Source: Trichomonas vaginalis G3
Taxonomy: Eukaryota > Parabasalia > Trichomonadida > Trichomonadidae
Assembly (NCBI RefSeq): GCF_026262505.1
Contig: NC_067205.1
Coordinates: 11,098,001 to 11,162,000 of the forward strand
Direction of reading: 5' to 3'
DNA: 64,000 bases
Part shown: positions 49,701 to 59,415 of the stretch, one piece after another
Layout: the number at the start of each line of letters is the position of its first letter
Numbering within the stretch: the stretch's first letter is position 1
Program-made: the position numbers and the translations under genes
Notes under the pieces: generated by a model
Database searches by the model: none
Seen by the model: the letters and a program-made list of their open reading frames with translations, nothing else
Told to the model about the DNA's origin: nothing

Positions 49701-49822
49701 TCGGACTCACAGTAGGTCTTGTTATTGTCACAGTCCTTCTAGTAATAGCAATAATTCTTTACATCCTGCTTCCATTTTCGAAACTCGTTCTCAAGGCTGC
49801 CGCAGCAGCAGCTGCTCCATAA
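46757..49822 (+). CDS. BspA-like LRR surface protein with C-terminal membrane anchor
   Basis: The ATG at 46757 (MLQRTLITSLLSSNICLNSE) follows an initiator; a TTG one codon before is not used. The 1021-residue protein carries BspA/LRR_5 repeats from about residue 90 to 740 (TIRGEAFKNSPIKTINLENI, CYDG later). A non-repeat region follows (FFKVDGNCIINKLTNELVAT, ISSDVEFIRTEIYPG). The C-terminal helix is GMTGPEIGLTVGLVIVTVLL and continues VIAIILYILLPF, with a short Lys/Ala tail (KLVLKAAAAAAAP). The topology is an extracellular LRR ectodomain with a single anchor and no cytoplasmic signalling motif. It is a close paralogue of the gene at 54044-57070. The role is inferred to be adhesion or recognition at the cell surface. 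The stop is in CCATAAAC (TAAA). Confidence 0.93.
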   Translation: MLQRTLITSLLSSNICLNSEITVDKDTTTITDINDISNIKSNQVTSTLIINDDTSSQWPQTASTSYFKFKKLVINCKSLSEFTALKVNDPSGTLTDYYFEYLEQVTLPDNIHTIRGEAFKNSPIKTINLENITTLSVNAFTNCHYLEKLTIAATQIPLAFAQNCPMLTEVILTNENVDMQSMAFMYCSSLSKIDFTKISSIGESAFSYTGFTSIEFPSLVIGQSAFAYTPLNKVTFSADVTINGNAFEGTKIQSVSIAITSSNPTLSFANCFMLQDATITSEGDFTIPSGCFSGCHALKNVNCENATSVSDNAFYDCINLTTINGKKITSYGKSALENCENLVITINSSSTSFSSRSFVNCRKLVLTELTDHKADYAFLGCTSITKLQLEESVSTYMFAACTSLESIEIGEGCDEIKENAFANCTKLSSIKFNHPETVSIATDAFANTLSLVNLDLENVSVTGYPFRNSGLQTVSIGANVITVTFNQRTDEYEPQFIFNQCDNIEKVTIKKNVEFFIPQSFLFLDKATIEFEGNNPNLTNKNGIIYDNDGKIIFVTPDCEETSLTFSKESDTIDDGALYYNKNIKEIKISKFMTGVSFQFAKHIKEVTINYDNYSNPTSIPALCFAGCISLKKLTIENAVESIGNQAFMFCKSLTDVTLLERMIFGEQAFSFCTSLKSIKIPLFSEDADSLFMGCISLKEVEFHPFQSTISDRMFMMTGFKKFTVPGSINSIGDGAFGFCQKLSKFELSKESYEFMELDSSIGDWFSSDADENIDLSNLDSQVLFYFSHLDIDPNDFNAKVNTNFTFVISSTVSAIRANTFSKFAYVDVEIDKENIFFKVDGNCIINKLTNELVATFGVLDRSFKISSDVEFIRTEIYPGKAHVFKDANDKTFDNDIQARQLKIPSSVKEISQNINSIEDIRSICYDGKYFNGDVSGNTPAYVSKKYIYPTFLDNVRNTKCQSNYLDKDKARHRIGMTGPEIGLTVGLVIVTVLLVIAIILYILLPFSKLVLKAAAAAAAP

Positions 49823-50046
49823 ACAATTTTTATATAACATCTATTATATTTTTTTTGATTATATCAGGAAAATTCTGATATTTTCCTCACTTTTTTTACA
49901 TGGAAACTTCTGTTTTCTTTTTTCTTATCGCTTTTTTTTAAATTCCGAAACAAAGAAACAAATAATTATTTCTCTTTTCAATTATAAAATGTTTAAATAA
50001 AAAAAGTTTTTGCTTAGATAAAATAATTTTTTAAAATCAAACTATT

Positions 50047-53000
50047 TTATGCTTCTTCACCTTTAGATGAACACTTACTGAATGGGAATACGAAATAGAG
50101 AATGACTAGTACAATCAGTGCAATTAGAACTATTACGAATGCAACTGTGAGGCCGATCTCTGCACTACTCATTCCAACAATATGTCTCCATTTGAAGGAA
50201 TCAGAAAGACTTGTTGAACATTTTGGTCCTGCATTTTCTGATCCAAATAGTACGTTATAAAGGTAATTCTCAGAAGCATAGCTATTATAAATTGTTGTAA
50301 TAGACGAAGAGGAAGAAGTTGTCAATGAATCTCCTAGATAATATTCACCTTCATAGCACATACTTTGTACAGTGAAATCAACTGATCCGAATGTAGAAAT
50401 GTTCGATTGAATCTTGATAATTGCAGCTCTTGCAATTCCATCGGATTGTACTAAGAGATCTAGTTCTTCAGATGAACTGGAATCATCACTTGTATCACGC
50501 TTAATTGCATTGGAATCAATCACTCTGATTTGTTCTGGAACTTCGTAAACTTTGCCCAATTTTCCTACAGTTGTAACTAAGTTCTTTTTAATCTTACCAA
50601 TCAATGTTTGGTCTTGGTAATCATAGTAATTGTTTTCTGATGAAAACTCAATCTTAACATTGTCCATACTAGTGAAAACAGTGCTTCCAATGTTTTTAAT
50701 TGAAGGTGGAATGATAATCTTAATAGTTTGAGTTGCTGGAGCGAACCAAGAATTGTCGAAACTTGGTGTTCCTTTTCCTATTGTTGCTGTCTTTAGTTTG
50801 GAGTTGGAACCAAAGGCATTGCTGCCAATCAATGTAACACTATCTGGAATAGTTATTTCCTTGAATCCGCAGCCGGAGAAAGCGAAACTTCCAATCTCAA
50901 TCAATCCAGAACTGAAAGTAACTTCTTTCAAACTGGAGCATCCATAGAAAAGAGAGACAGGAATGATGTTTAGACCTGTGAGATCAATGGATTTAAGGGA
51001 AGTGCAGAAACTGAATGCAAATGATGAACTTTCAGATGCATCCAATGGGAAGTTTACTGTTGTTGTAAGTTCAACAGATTTAAGGGAAGTGCACTGAGTG
51101 AAAGCGTGAGGATAAATGTATTCGATAGTCTTGAAATTAATCTCCTTTAAACTCGTGCAATATTCGAAAGCATTCGACATAATGTTATACAAAATAGAAG
51201 ACTCGAATTTCTTCAATGATTCGCAATGAGAAAACGCGTATTCATCGACAGTTGTGATGTTTGAAGTTCCTTTTACTTCCTTGAGATTCGAACAAAATCC
51301 TAATATACCAGCAGGAACTGTTTGACTGATCATTTTACTGAAATCAAATGTTTTAAGGGCTGTTCCGTTGAACGCGTATTCTCCAAACACTGAAACATTT
51401 TCGATGTTAATCGTTTTCAGTTTCGGACACATGTTGAACGCGTAGTTTCCGATTTCTGTTATAGTGGAAGGCAAAACAACTTCTTCAAGATTTTCGTTGT
51501 TGCTGAATGAATTATCACCAATTTTATCAAACTGTGTACTGATATTGATGAACTTCAATTTCTTGTTGTCTCTGACTCCCATGTAAAATGTTGCGTTTGA
51601 ATCAAATGAGATTTCGAGTTTCTCGATTGAAGTTGAATGAATAATATTCGATGAGTCAACAATATAAACCGTGAAAGGAATATATAACTTCTTAATGTAT
51701 CTATTAGTAATAAAAGCTTCATGATTTATATATGTTACAGACTCAGGAATTCTTAATTCACTCTTTGTGAATTGTGGAGTAACAAGAACTAATGTATCAT
51801 TGCCATATGTCAACAAACCATTAGATATGTTCAATGATTCATGTCCTTCTTCAATGGAGATTTCATCTAATGTCAAATTAGCGAAATTAATTGCATTTAC
51901 ACCTGCAGGATCAGCTATTTTACTGAATACAATTGTCTTCAAACTGTCACAGTTATAAAAAGCATCTGTTTGTGATGAAGAAACACCTGCAAGAGTAATC
52001 TTCTTAAGACTACCATCAGCGAATGCGTAATTAGCAATGAAAGCATTAAATAAGTTGATTTCTTTGATGTTTGTACTTGCAAACGCATAACTGTTTACAC
52101 TTGATAAAACACTTTTGTCAATGAATTCTGATAATGATGAACAGTTGCAGAATGTGTAATCAGGTAATACATTGACATCAGTTGATGAGTTATACGTGTA
52201 AGTAACAGTTTCGAGGTTCTTACAACCCATGAAAATACCAAATGACGTCAATCCCCAGTTGATTGTGAGTTCTTCGATTTTGTCACATCCAATGAACGCG
52301 TAATTGCCAACAGTAGTGTTTTCATGGAGAGAAGGAAGTTTTAGTTTGGAACAATAGCTGAACGCGTAATCAGAAATTGTGTAAATTTGGTTTTCTTTGA
52401 AAGCAAAATCGAGTTTCTCGCAAAACATGAAACATTCTTTTTTAATTGTTGTTTCATTGTCATTGAGAGTTATTGATTCAAGCTTAATGCAGTTATAGAA
52501 TGACCTTACACCAATGATATATGCTGAATTAGCTGTAACTTTCTCTAATTTAGTGCAGTAACTGGCGAATTCTTCTGGAATTTCGATAACACCTGTTTCA
52601 ATCGATTCAAGGGATGGACATTCTGTGAAGATACCTTTACCAAGTCTTGGAACATTTGTTAATTTGGCTTCTGTAAGTTGCGTGCCTTGGAATGCGTAAT
52701 CTCCGATCGAAACGTTACTTCCTTCAAGAGTAAACGCGTCAATCTTGGAGTATGCGAACGCTGAAACACCAATGGATTCAACGGAAGCAGGGAAAGTAGC
52801 GTTATTAAGACCGGAAAATTGGAATGCTTTGTCAGCGATCGAAGTAACCTTTGAAAAACTAAAGACTGCAAGTGAGTAGCAGTAAGCAAATGCACTACTG
52901 CCAATCGTAATTGACTCTTCGGAAATTGTGATTTTTGCTAAATTGAAACAGTTAGCAGCGAATGTATTTGGAATGGTTTTTGTCATGATCGATAACTCTG

Positions 53001-53415
53001 TGAGAGAAGAGCAGCCGTAAAATGCACCTTCTCCTAAAGATGAGATGTTACCGTCAATAGTAATGTTCTGAATTGCAGAATTCTTGAAACAGCCAGGGCC
53101 TATTGATGTAACATTTTTAGAAAGTTCTACAGATTTAACATATCTGTTTCCTATGAGAAAACCGCTTGGGACTGAATTAGCAGATCCTTGAATCTTAATT
53201 GTTGATACTTTGATGCGGTTAATAGGATAATAACTAGGAACAATATTCGATATTGAAATTAAAGTATCTACTTCCGGATAGTTTTTAAGAAAAATAAGAA
53301 GATTGGTATAATCGTAATCAGTAGTAACAGTAACTACATTATCTTTGACGCCAATTGCTGAATTAAGTAAAACTTGTCTTGAAAGAAGATTGCTAAATAA
53401 AGAAGAGCGAAACAT
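50047..53415 (-). CDS. BspA-like LRR surface protein with C-terminal membrane anchor
   Basis: I choose the ATG at 53415 (MFRSSLFSNLLSRQVLLN), because it aligns with the N-termini of the neighbouring paralogues; the frame also opens 12 codons earlier without support. The protein has 1122 residues. Some 35 BspA/LRR_5 units follow (TIDGNISSLGEGAFYGCSSL, TIPDSVTLIGSNAFGSNSKL). After these come a shared non-repeat segment (QDQTLIGKIKKNLVTTVGKL, SMCYEGEYYLGD) and the anchor GMSSAEIGLTVAFVIVLIAL continuing IVLVILYFVFPF, with a short SKCSSKGEEA tail. It is the full-length paralogue of 43070-45868. The function is inferred to be surface adhesion. Confidence 0.93.
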   Translation of the reverse strand: MFRSSLFSNLLSRQVLLNSAIGVKDNVVTVTTDYDYTNLLIFLKNYPEVDTLISISNIVPSYYPINRIKVSTIKIQGSANSVPSGFLIGNRYVKSVELSKNVTSIGPGCFKNSAIQNITIDGNISSLGEGAFYGCSSLTELSIMTKTIPNTFAANCFNLAKITISEESITIGSSAFAYCYSLAVFSFSKVTSIADKAFQFSGLNNATFPASVESIGVSAFAYSKIDAFTLEGSNVSIGDYAFQGTQLTEAKLTNVPRLGKGIFTECPSLESIETGVIEIPEEFASYCTKLEKVTANSAYIIGVRSFYNCIKLESITLNDNETTIKKECFMFCEKLDFAFKENQIYTISDYAFSYCSKLKLPSLHENTTVGNYAFIGCDKIEELTINWGLTSFGIFMGCKNLETVTYTYNSSTDVNVLPDYTFCNCSSLSEFIDKSVLSSVNSYAFASTNIKEINLFNAFIANYAFADGSLKKITLAGVSSSQTDAFYNCDSLKTIVFSKIADPAGVNAINFANLTLDEISIEEGHESLNISNGLLTYGNDTLVLVTPQFTKSELRIPESVTYINHEAFITNRYIKKLYIPFTVYIVDSSNIIHSTSIEKLEISFDSNATFYMGVRDNKKLKFINISTQFDKIGDNSFSNNENLEEVVLPSTITEIGNYAFNMCPKLKTINIENVSVFGEYAFNGTALKTFDFSKMISQTVPAGILGFCSNLKEVKGTSNITTVDEYAFSHCESLKKFESSILYNIMSNAFEYCTSLKEINFKTIEYIYPHAFTQCTSLKSVELTTTVNFPLDASESSSFAFSFCTSLKSIDLTGLNIIPVSLFYGCSSLKEVTFSSGLIEIGSFAFSGCGFKEITIPDSVTLIGSNAFGSNSKLKTATIGKGTPSFDNSWFAPATQTIKIIIPPSIKNIGSTVFTSMDNVKIEFSSENNYYDYQDQTLIGKIKKNLVTTVGKLGKVYEVPEQIRVIDSNAIKRDTSDDSSSSEELDLLVQSDGIARAAIIKIQSNISTFGSVDFTVQSMCYEGEYYLGDSLTTSSSSSITTIYNSYASENYLYNVLFGSENAGPKCSTSLSDSFKWRHIVGMSSAEIGLTVAFVIVLIALIVLVILYFVFPFSKCSSKGEEA

Positions 53416-54032
53416 AATAAAATTAATAGTAATATTTGAGAGTATATTCAAAAATAAATTAGTTGAATAATAGATAACAATACTTTATAATTTAATAATG
53501 ACATTTTAAAATAAGAAATAACCGTTTTTATTGAATCTAAAAAAGACATAATTCTACATGAAATATTATCAAAATATACTTTTCAGTCAGTTTATTTTTT
53601 TTATCAGATTTTTATCTGTTTCTTTATTTTAGAGTTTAAAATCGTCGATTTTCGATTTGAACTAATCATATTTGATTCCAAGATCAAAAGTATTAGATTC
53701 CACTTCACTGATATTAATTCCAAAAAAAAGTTTCTTCTGAAAAATAGTTTTTATCAGCGATTTTCCTGCATAAATAAGCTTTTTAATATATGATAATGAT
53801 ATATATCCAAATTTGATTCAGATCCAGAATTAAAATTTCTTTCCAACGTTTTTTTTACTATATGCTATATATTGTATTAGCAAAACAAAAATTGATTTAT
53901 TCAATACGATATAAACATTGAATTTCAATTTCAAATTTTTTTTCTGATCAAATATAAAATTCGAAAATAACATGCATTAAGAATACATTATGTGTATTCG
54001 TAAAAATACTCTCAATTTCGAATCCATTCAAT
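53416..54032. other. Divergent promoter region of the second LRR pair
   Basis: About 620 AT-rich bases between the second divergent LRR pair. No gene or repeat is recognised. Confidence 0.5.
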
Positions 54033-54039
54033 TCATTTC
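54033..54039 (+). promoter_or_regulatory. Initiator element TCATTTC
   Basis: TCATTTC lies 4 bases before the ATG at 54044, in the same position as the TCATTTTA of the paralogue at 46757. Confidence 0.65.
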
Positions 54040-54043
54040 ATAG

Positions 54044-57000
54044 ATGCTTTATCACTCGTTTATTTCTTCTCTGCTTTCAAAAGGCATTTATATCAACTCT
54101 GATATAATTCGTAGTGGAGATACTACAACAATTTCATCAATTAACGATATTTCCAATTTAGAATATAAACATATTAGCAATACACTTGTCATTAGCGATT
54201 CATCATCGACTGACTGGCCCTCGTATGCTTCATTAAGCTATTACAAATTCAAAAAACTTGATCTACAGTGCCCGAAATTAACAACTTTTAAATTTGTTTA
54301 CCCAGAAAACTCAGTTTATGTTCAACCATTCGAATTCCTTGAAGAGGTTTCACTTCCTAGCAGCGTAACACAAATTTCTGAAAATACTTTCCAAAGATCT
54401 CCAATCAAGACCATTAATCTTGATAAAGTTACCCAATTTGGAAGCAATTGTTTTAGCTACTGCCCTAATTTAGAAAAGTTAACACTTAATGCGGCAACAA
54501 TTCCTTCTAATTTTGCCAATAACTGCCCAGCTCTTAAGGAAGTTGTATTAACGGCTTCATCTGTTACTATTGGTAAAAACGCATTCCAATACTGCCCGTC
54601 TCTTACTACAATTGACTTTACAAAGATAACTGCGATTGAAGAATACTCATTTGCCTATACCGGGTTCACATCTCTATCACTTTCAGGTGCAAGCGTTGGG
54701 AACTATGCATTTGCATACACTCCATTGCTTGATGTCAAGTTTTCCGCTGAATCCAATGTTGGCACCTGTGCATTCAAAGGAACATTCATCAAATCAGTTA
54801 CAATGCCAATAACCAGTGCTGCTCCAACAATTTCCTTCGCAAATTGCTACCTTCTGGAGGATGCAACGTTTACATCTACAATTGCTTTTACAATTCCTAA
54901 AGAATGCTTCTTAGGATGCTACTCATTGAAGAAAGTAACATGCGAGAATGCAGTTACCGTTGGAGAGAAAGCTTTCTTTGATTGCATTAACTTAACAACA
55001 ATCGAAGGAAGTAAAATTACATCATATGGTACAAGTGCACTTGAAAACTGTGAAAATCTTGACATAACAATCAATACAACCACAACAACATATGGAGAAA
55101 AATCATTTGCTAACTGCAGGAACCTCAAATTAACTGAAGTTTCTACAAATACAGCAAGCTTTGCTTTCATTGGCTGCACAGGTATTACGAAACTTCAGCT
55201 TTTCAATTCAGTTTCTGAATACATGTTTGCTGTTTGCACATCATTAGAATCAATAACAATAGGACAAGGATGTAATCAAATCCTTGAATTTGCATTTGCT
55301 AACTGTACAAAACTGAGTTCAATTACAATCAATGGTCTAAGTTCTGTTGCAATTAGCACAGGAGCATTTTCTAATGATATTTTATTAGTGGATCTCAAAC
55401 TCGAGAATGCTTCAATATCTTCTTATGCTTTCCAATATTCCGGTATCAAGACAATAACAATGGGAGCTAATTCGGACGCAGAAGCTTTAGCATTCAGCAG
55501 ATGCGAAGATCTTGAGAAAATTACTATCTCAAAGGACTGCAATACATTTACCCCTAATTTCATTTTTGGACTTGAAAAAGTTGCTATTGAATTCGAAAGT
55601 GGCAACGTAAACCTTACGAACAAAGACGGCGTATTGTATGACAAAAATAACAGCATTGTTTACGTTACACCGGAATATGAAGGAAAATCATTATCATTTG
55701 CAACTGACGAAGATAAAATTTCTCCAGGAGCATTATACAACAACAAGAACATAAAGCAAATCAATGTTACAAAAAGATTTTCTACAAAGCCTGATTATTA
55801 CCAACGTTTTACAGTTGAACTTCAATTCACTGCTGCAAGATACATCGAAGAAGTAACAATTAGTATCGATAATTATTCTGATCCTATAGCAATCCCTGAA
55901 AATTGCTTTTCTGCTTGCACAAACTTGAAGAAATTAACAATTGTAAAAGGTGTCACATCAATAGGACAATATGCTTTTATGGGATGCACTTCATTAAAAG
56001 AGATCTCCATGCCTGACAATATCACACTTAACTCATATGCATTCGCATTCTGCACAAGTCTTAAATCCATCAGTTTACCATTAATTGTTGAAGGAACAAC
56101 TGTTTCTATTTTAATGGGTTGCACAAAATTAAATGATGTTGAATTCCATCCTTCGCAAGCATTCATTCCAAAGAATATGTTCAAATACTCAGGAATTAAG
56201 AAGATCACAATTCCTGATTCTATTACTTCCATCAATGATTACGCTTTCGCTTGCTGCTCTAAATTATCTAAGTTCACACTTGGTAAAGGATTCCAAGACC
56301 TTACATTGAATATTTCCAGGTGGTTCATACAAACATCTATGGATGAATCGGAATATTCAATTATTAACATTGCCAAAATGTATGGTATTAAAATAGACGA
56401 TGAATATTTCATGGAGAACACCAATTTCACTTTCAAGATCTCATCAACAATTAGTACAATTGCTGCTAATACTTTCTCTAACTTTGCTTATATCGACGTT
56501 GAAGTCGATAAAGAGAATCCATATTTCAAAGTTGATTCGAATTGCATCATCAATAAATTCTCCAACAAATTAGTTACAACATTTGGTGTATTGGATAAAT
56601 CATTCACAATTTCAAGCGATGTAGAATTCGCTACAACAGCAATTTATAAAGGACAGGCAACTGTTTTTTCAGATGCTACAGGCCAAACATTCACAAATGA
56701 TCCACAAGTTAGACAGTTAGTTATTCCAAGCAGTGTCAAAGAAATTTCATCAACATTGACTACAAATAATGATGATATAAGATCTATTTGCTATGAAGGT
56801 AAATATTTCCAGACAGCCAAATTTACTAAAGGAAATGTTTATGCAGCAAGTAAATATGTTTTCCCAACAATTTTTGGTAAAACAAGAAACACAAATTGCC
56901 AAACTGACTATTTACCAAAGGATAATGCCAGACATCTCGTAGGAATGACTGGAGCAGAAATCGGTTTAACTGTTGTCTTTGTTCTTTTCTTGGTTCTCCT

Positions 57001-57070
57001 TGTGATCGTAATTATTCTATATATCTTTGTACCATTAACAAAGCTCATAATGAAGGCTGCTACAGAGTAA
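54044..57070 (+). CDS. BspA-like LRR surface protein with C-terminal membrane anchor
   Basis: A 1008-residue protein starts at the ATG at 54044 (MLYHSFISSLLSKGIYINSD), behind an initiator. It is collinear with the gene at 46757-49822: the same N-terminal block (SDTTTISSINDISN-type), LRR_5 repeats at about 85-740 (VSLPSSVTQISENTFQRSPI), the same juxtamembrane block (FKVDSNCIINKFSNKLVTTF) and the anchor GMTGAEIGLTVVFVLFLVLL continuing VIVIILYIFVPL, with a short basic tail (KLIMKAATE). No cytoplasmic signalling motif is present. Residue differences are spread along the repeats, so this is an old rather than a recent duplicate. The function is inferred to be surface adhesion or recognition. Confidence 0.93.
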   Translation: MLYHSFISSLLSKGIYINSDIIRSGDTTTISSINDISNLEYKHISNTLVISDSSSTDWPSYASLSYYKFKKLDLQCPKLTTFKFVYPENSVYVQPFEFLEEVSLPSSVTQISENTFQRSPIKTINLDKVTQFGSNCFSYCPNLEKLTLNAATIPSNFANNCPALKEVVLTASSVTIGKNAFQYCPSLTTIDFTKITAIEEYSFAYTGFTSLSLSGASVGNYAFAYTPLLDVKFSAESNVGTCAFKGTFIKSVTMPITSAAPTISFANCYLLEDATFTSTIAFTIPKECFLGCYSLKKVTCENAVTVGEKAFFDCINLTTIEGSKITSYGTSALENCENLDITINTTTTTYGEKSFANCRNLKLTEVSTNTASFAFIGCTGITKLQLFNSVSEYMFAVCTSLESITIGQGCNQILEFAFANCTKLSSITINGLSSVAISTGAFSNDILLVDLKLENASISSYAFQYSGIKTITMGANSDAEALAFSRCEDLEKITISKDCNTFTPNFIFGLEKVAIEFESGNVNLTNKDGVLYDKNNSIVYVTPEYEGKSLSFATDEDKISPGALYNNKNIKQINVTKRFSTKPDYYQRFTVELQFTAARYIEEVTISIDNYSDPIAIPENCFSACTNLKKLTIVKGVTSIGQYAFMGCTSLKEISMPDNITLNSYAFAFCTSLKSISLPLIVEGTTVSILMGCTKLNDVEFHPSQAFIPKNMFKYSGIKKITIPDSITSINDYAFACCSKLSKFTLGKGFQDLTLNISRWFIQTSMDESEYSIINIAKMYGIKIDDEYFMENTNFTFKISSTISTIAANTFSNFAYIDVEVDKENPYFKVDSNCIINKFSNKLVTTFGVLDKSFTISSDVEFATTAIYKGQATVFSDATGQTFTNDPQVRQLVIPSSVKEISSTLTTNNDDIRSICYEGKYFQTAKFTKGNVYAASKYVFPTIFGKTRNTNCQTDYLPKDNARHLVGMTGAEIGLTVVFVLFLVLLVIVIILYIFVPLTKLIMKAATE

Positions 57071-57739
57071 GAACTCTCTCTTTTTTTTATTTTATTTTAA
57101 ACATTTATCATTTATAATTTATATTTTTCTCTGCTAATCTAAGATATGGATACACATTACAATCTTTAGATACCAATAATAGTGGTTACTTCATGTTCGG
57201 GTGAAGAATGTATAAATTTTATTCAAATATTCTTAATGTCAATAATTGTCAATGAATAAATATTAAGCATATCATATGTATATTTTCGGAAATTAAATGT
57301 AAGTCTCCACAATAAGATTTTAGACATCATTTAATAAAAATATGAAATTATTAGAACAATGTAATGGATTAAGAGCATAATTATGCATTTTTAGAAAAAT
57401 ATGAACAAATAATTCTGATTAACAGACGTAGCTAGCTCAATGCAAAAAAATATTTATTGATATTGCATGATCATCAATGGTTAAACAAGCTATCACTTCG
57501 AATCACATAAAGAATTTGATTGGAATCAGTTAAATCTTTATTAACTCATTATATTATTTGAGGTATTTTTTTATTTCAAAGAACTTCCTCAAATATATTT
57601 CAATTAAAATAAATCAAGATACTCATGATGATTTATTGATACAAACAAACAAAAACAAATGAAAAAACAATAACAAATTGAGGTTCGCAACAATGGAAAG
57701 AAAGAATCGAATATATAATTCGATAGTGGAACGTCAGTC
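57071..57739. other. Convergent intergenic spacer
   Basis: AT-rich spacer between an LRR gene and the kinase gene; nothing recognised. Confidence 0.5.
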
Positions 57740-58615
57740 TTAAGCTTTGAGAATTGCACTCTTTCCATGTCTGATCTTTTGACCTTGTGGAGAAACAGGG
57801 ATATTCTCTGATAAATTAAAGTTATACCAAGAATGAGAAGGAATTGTAAGCTTTGGCCTTGCGGTTAAAATGTCTTCGATCTTATCGAGTGATAATCTCT
57901 TTAAAGGGTCTTCTTCGAGAGTTCCTGAGATAACTTCAGCTAGCGATCTTTCCACGAACATTGGAATAATGTATTTATAGGAATTCTTCTGTTTAATGAA
58001 AGGATTCAAACCGCAAGTCATGTAGTAAATCGTAACGCCTAGCGACCATATATCAGCTAAGAAAGGATCGAAAGCATGGCTGGTTCTCTGCTCAGGAGCC
58101 AAATATCCGTAACTACCTACATTATAATGCGACTCATTGGTAGAATAATACCCTGATAGACCAAAATCGGCGATTTTGATCCTTCCGTACTTATCAAAAA
58201 GGATATTCGATGGCTTTATATCATGATGAGCAATCCTTTTTGAGTGGATGTATTTGAAAACACGGACTAGTTGTTTTGTGATATTAACAATCTTATTCTG
58301 TATGGGTCTTACTTTATTCTTAATAAGCGATTCTGGGGTGCCTCCCTCGCAATACTCTAATATCATGTAATATTTGCCATTTTCTTCAAAATGAGAATAA
58401 AGGCGAACAATATTTGGATGATCAAGTGTAGTTAAGGCTAAAACTTCGTTTTCATATTGCGTTTTCTTGGAAATAATTTTACATACAAAATTTTGCTGAT
58501 AAACTTGATGAAATACAAGGTAGCAAGACGGAAAACATTTATTTCCAAGACCTTTGATAATTTGAAAGCCACGCCCTAGCAAAATTGAAGAGATCTCAGA
58601 GTTAGCATCGCACAT
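57740..58615 (-). CDS. Protein kinase (CAMK/AGC-like serine/threonine kinase)
   Basis: A 291-residue protein is almost entirely a kinase domain. The start ATG at 58615 is preceded by TTTTCAA. Visible motifs are the modified Gly loop GLGNKCFPSCYLV (22-34), the VAIK-type Lys in FVCKII (K46), the Glu of helix C in YENEVL (E57), the catalytic loop AHHDIKPSNILF (129-140, HHD for HRD), DFG (150-152), APEQ (173-176) and DIWSLGVTIYYMTCGLNPF (188-206). The catalytic Lys, Asp and DFG are intact, so it should be active despite the unusual Gly loop. It belongs to the CAMK-like kinases expanded in trichomonads. The substrate is unknown. The C-terminal 40 residues after the domain are short and basic. Confidence 0.95.
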   Translation of the reverse strand: MCDANSEISSILLGRGFQIIKGLGNKCFPSCYLVFHQVYQQNFVCKIISKKTQYENEVLALTTLDHPNIVRLYSHFEENGKYYMILEYCEGGTPESLIKNKVRPIQNKIVNITKQLVRVFKYIHSKRIAHHDIKPSNILFDKYGRIKIADFGLSGYYSTNESHYNVGSYGYLAPEQRTSHAFDPFLADIWSLGVTIYYMTCGLNPFIKQKNSYKYIIPMFVERSLAEVISGTLEEDPLKRLSLDKIEDILTARPKLTIPSHSWYNFNLSENIPVSPQGQKIRHGKSAILKA

Positions 58616-59263
58616 TTGAAAATTACAATTTTGAAAAGTCCTTCACATTTGAATTGAATTATAAAAAAATTTATGTTATTAACAAGTAGAAAGAAAAATT
58701 TAATTCCAAATCATAAAAATTGAATATATCTGATATTGTAGATAGGCTTGAATTTTTTGTTAGCAACTGCCTTCTCACAAAATGATTTTATAATAAATTG
58801 TTTTCAGGATATAATTATAAATCAATAAGTTGATCGAAGTTCACTCTTTGAAAAAAATATCGGATAAGTGTTCTCAGATAACAAGTATTGAGTATGGTTA
58901 TTACTTCGGAAAAATGAAAATCGAAATTTGAAAAAGATTCTCAAAAATCCAATGAGAAGAACTTTTATGATAGACATTTTTGCTAATTCAAATTTGAAGA
59001 ATTTTAGTTAGTGAGTTATTTACTGCACATGAATATAAACAATGAAAACAACTTTTCTATAAAACCGTCAAATCGTAAAAACGTTTTTACTTCGGCACAA
59101 TTTAATAAACTTTGAATGATTAAGCTTAATTACCGATAGTTTATCAAATTCACATTTAAAAGGATGTTTTTGAATTGCTTTTTTTAACGAATATTAATTC
59201 TTCTAAACAACCATATTTTTAATATTTAACCTAAGCGCAATAATCCTTCACAATTAATTCATA
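58616..59263. other. Non-coding region left of repeat copy 2
   Basis: AT-rich DNA; no gene or RNA recognised. Confidence 0.5.
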
Positions 59264-59415
59264 AGTCTCATCACACTTTTCAATGCTCGATTTTTAAAAA
59301 CTGTTTAAAAATTGAGCTTATATTGAAATAGTGTAGAGACTAAAAATTACCACAGACTATTTCAGAGGATTGAGTTGCCACTCAATCCTCTGAAAAGTCT
59401 GAGGTAATTTGCAAA
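59264..59415 (-). repeat. Two-hairpin dispersed repeat, copy 2
   Basis: The inverted copy of 42789-42939. Hairpin 1 occupies 59345-59409 and hairpin 2 59264-59341 or so. In this copy one arm of hairpin 1 has small changes (ACCACAGACTATTTCAG against CTGAAAAGTCTGAGGT), while the loop region and hairpin 2 are conserved. Confidence 0.85.

Noticed and set aside
7697-57070. CRISPR-like or other short regularly spaced array
   Set aside because: The repeated patterns are codon-level LRR repeats, not spaced identical DNA repeats.
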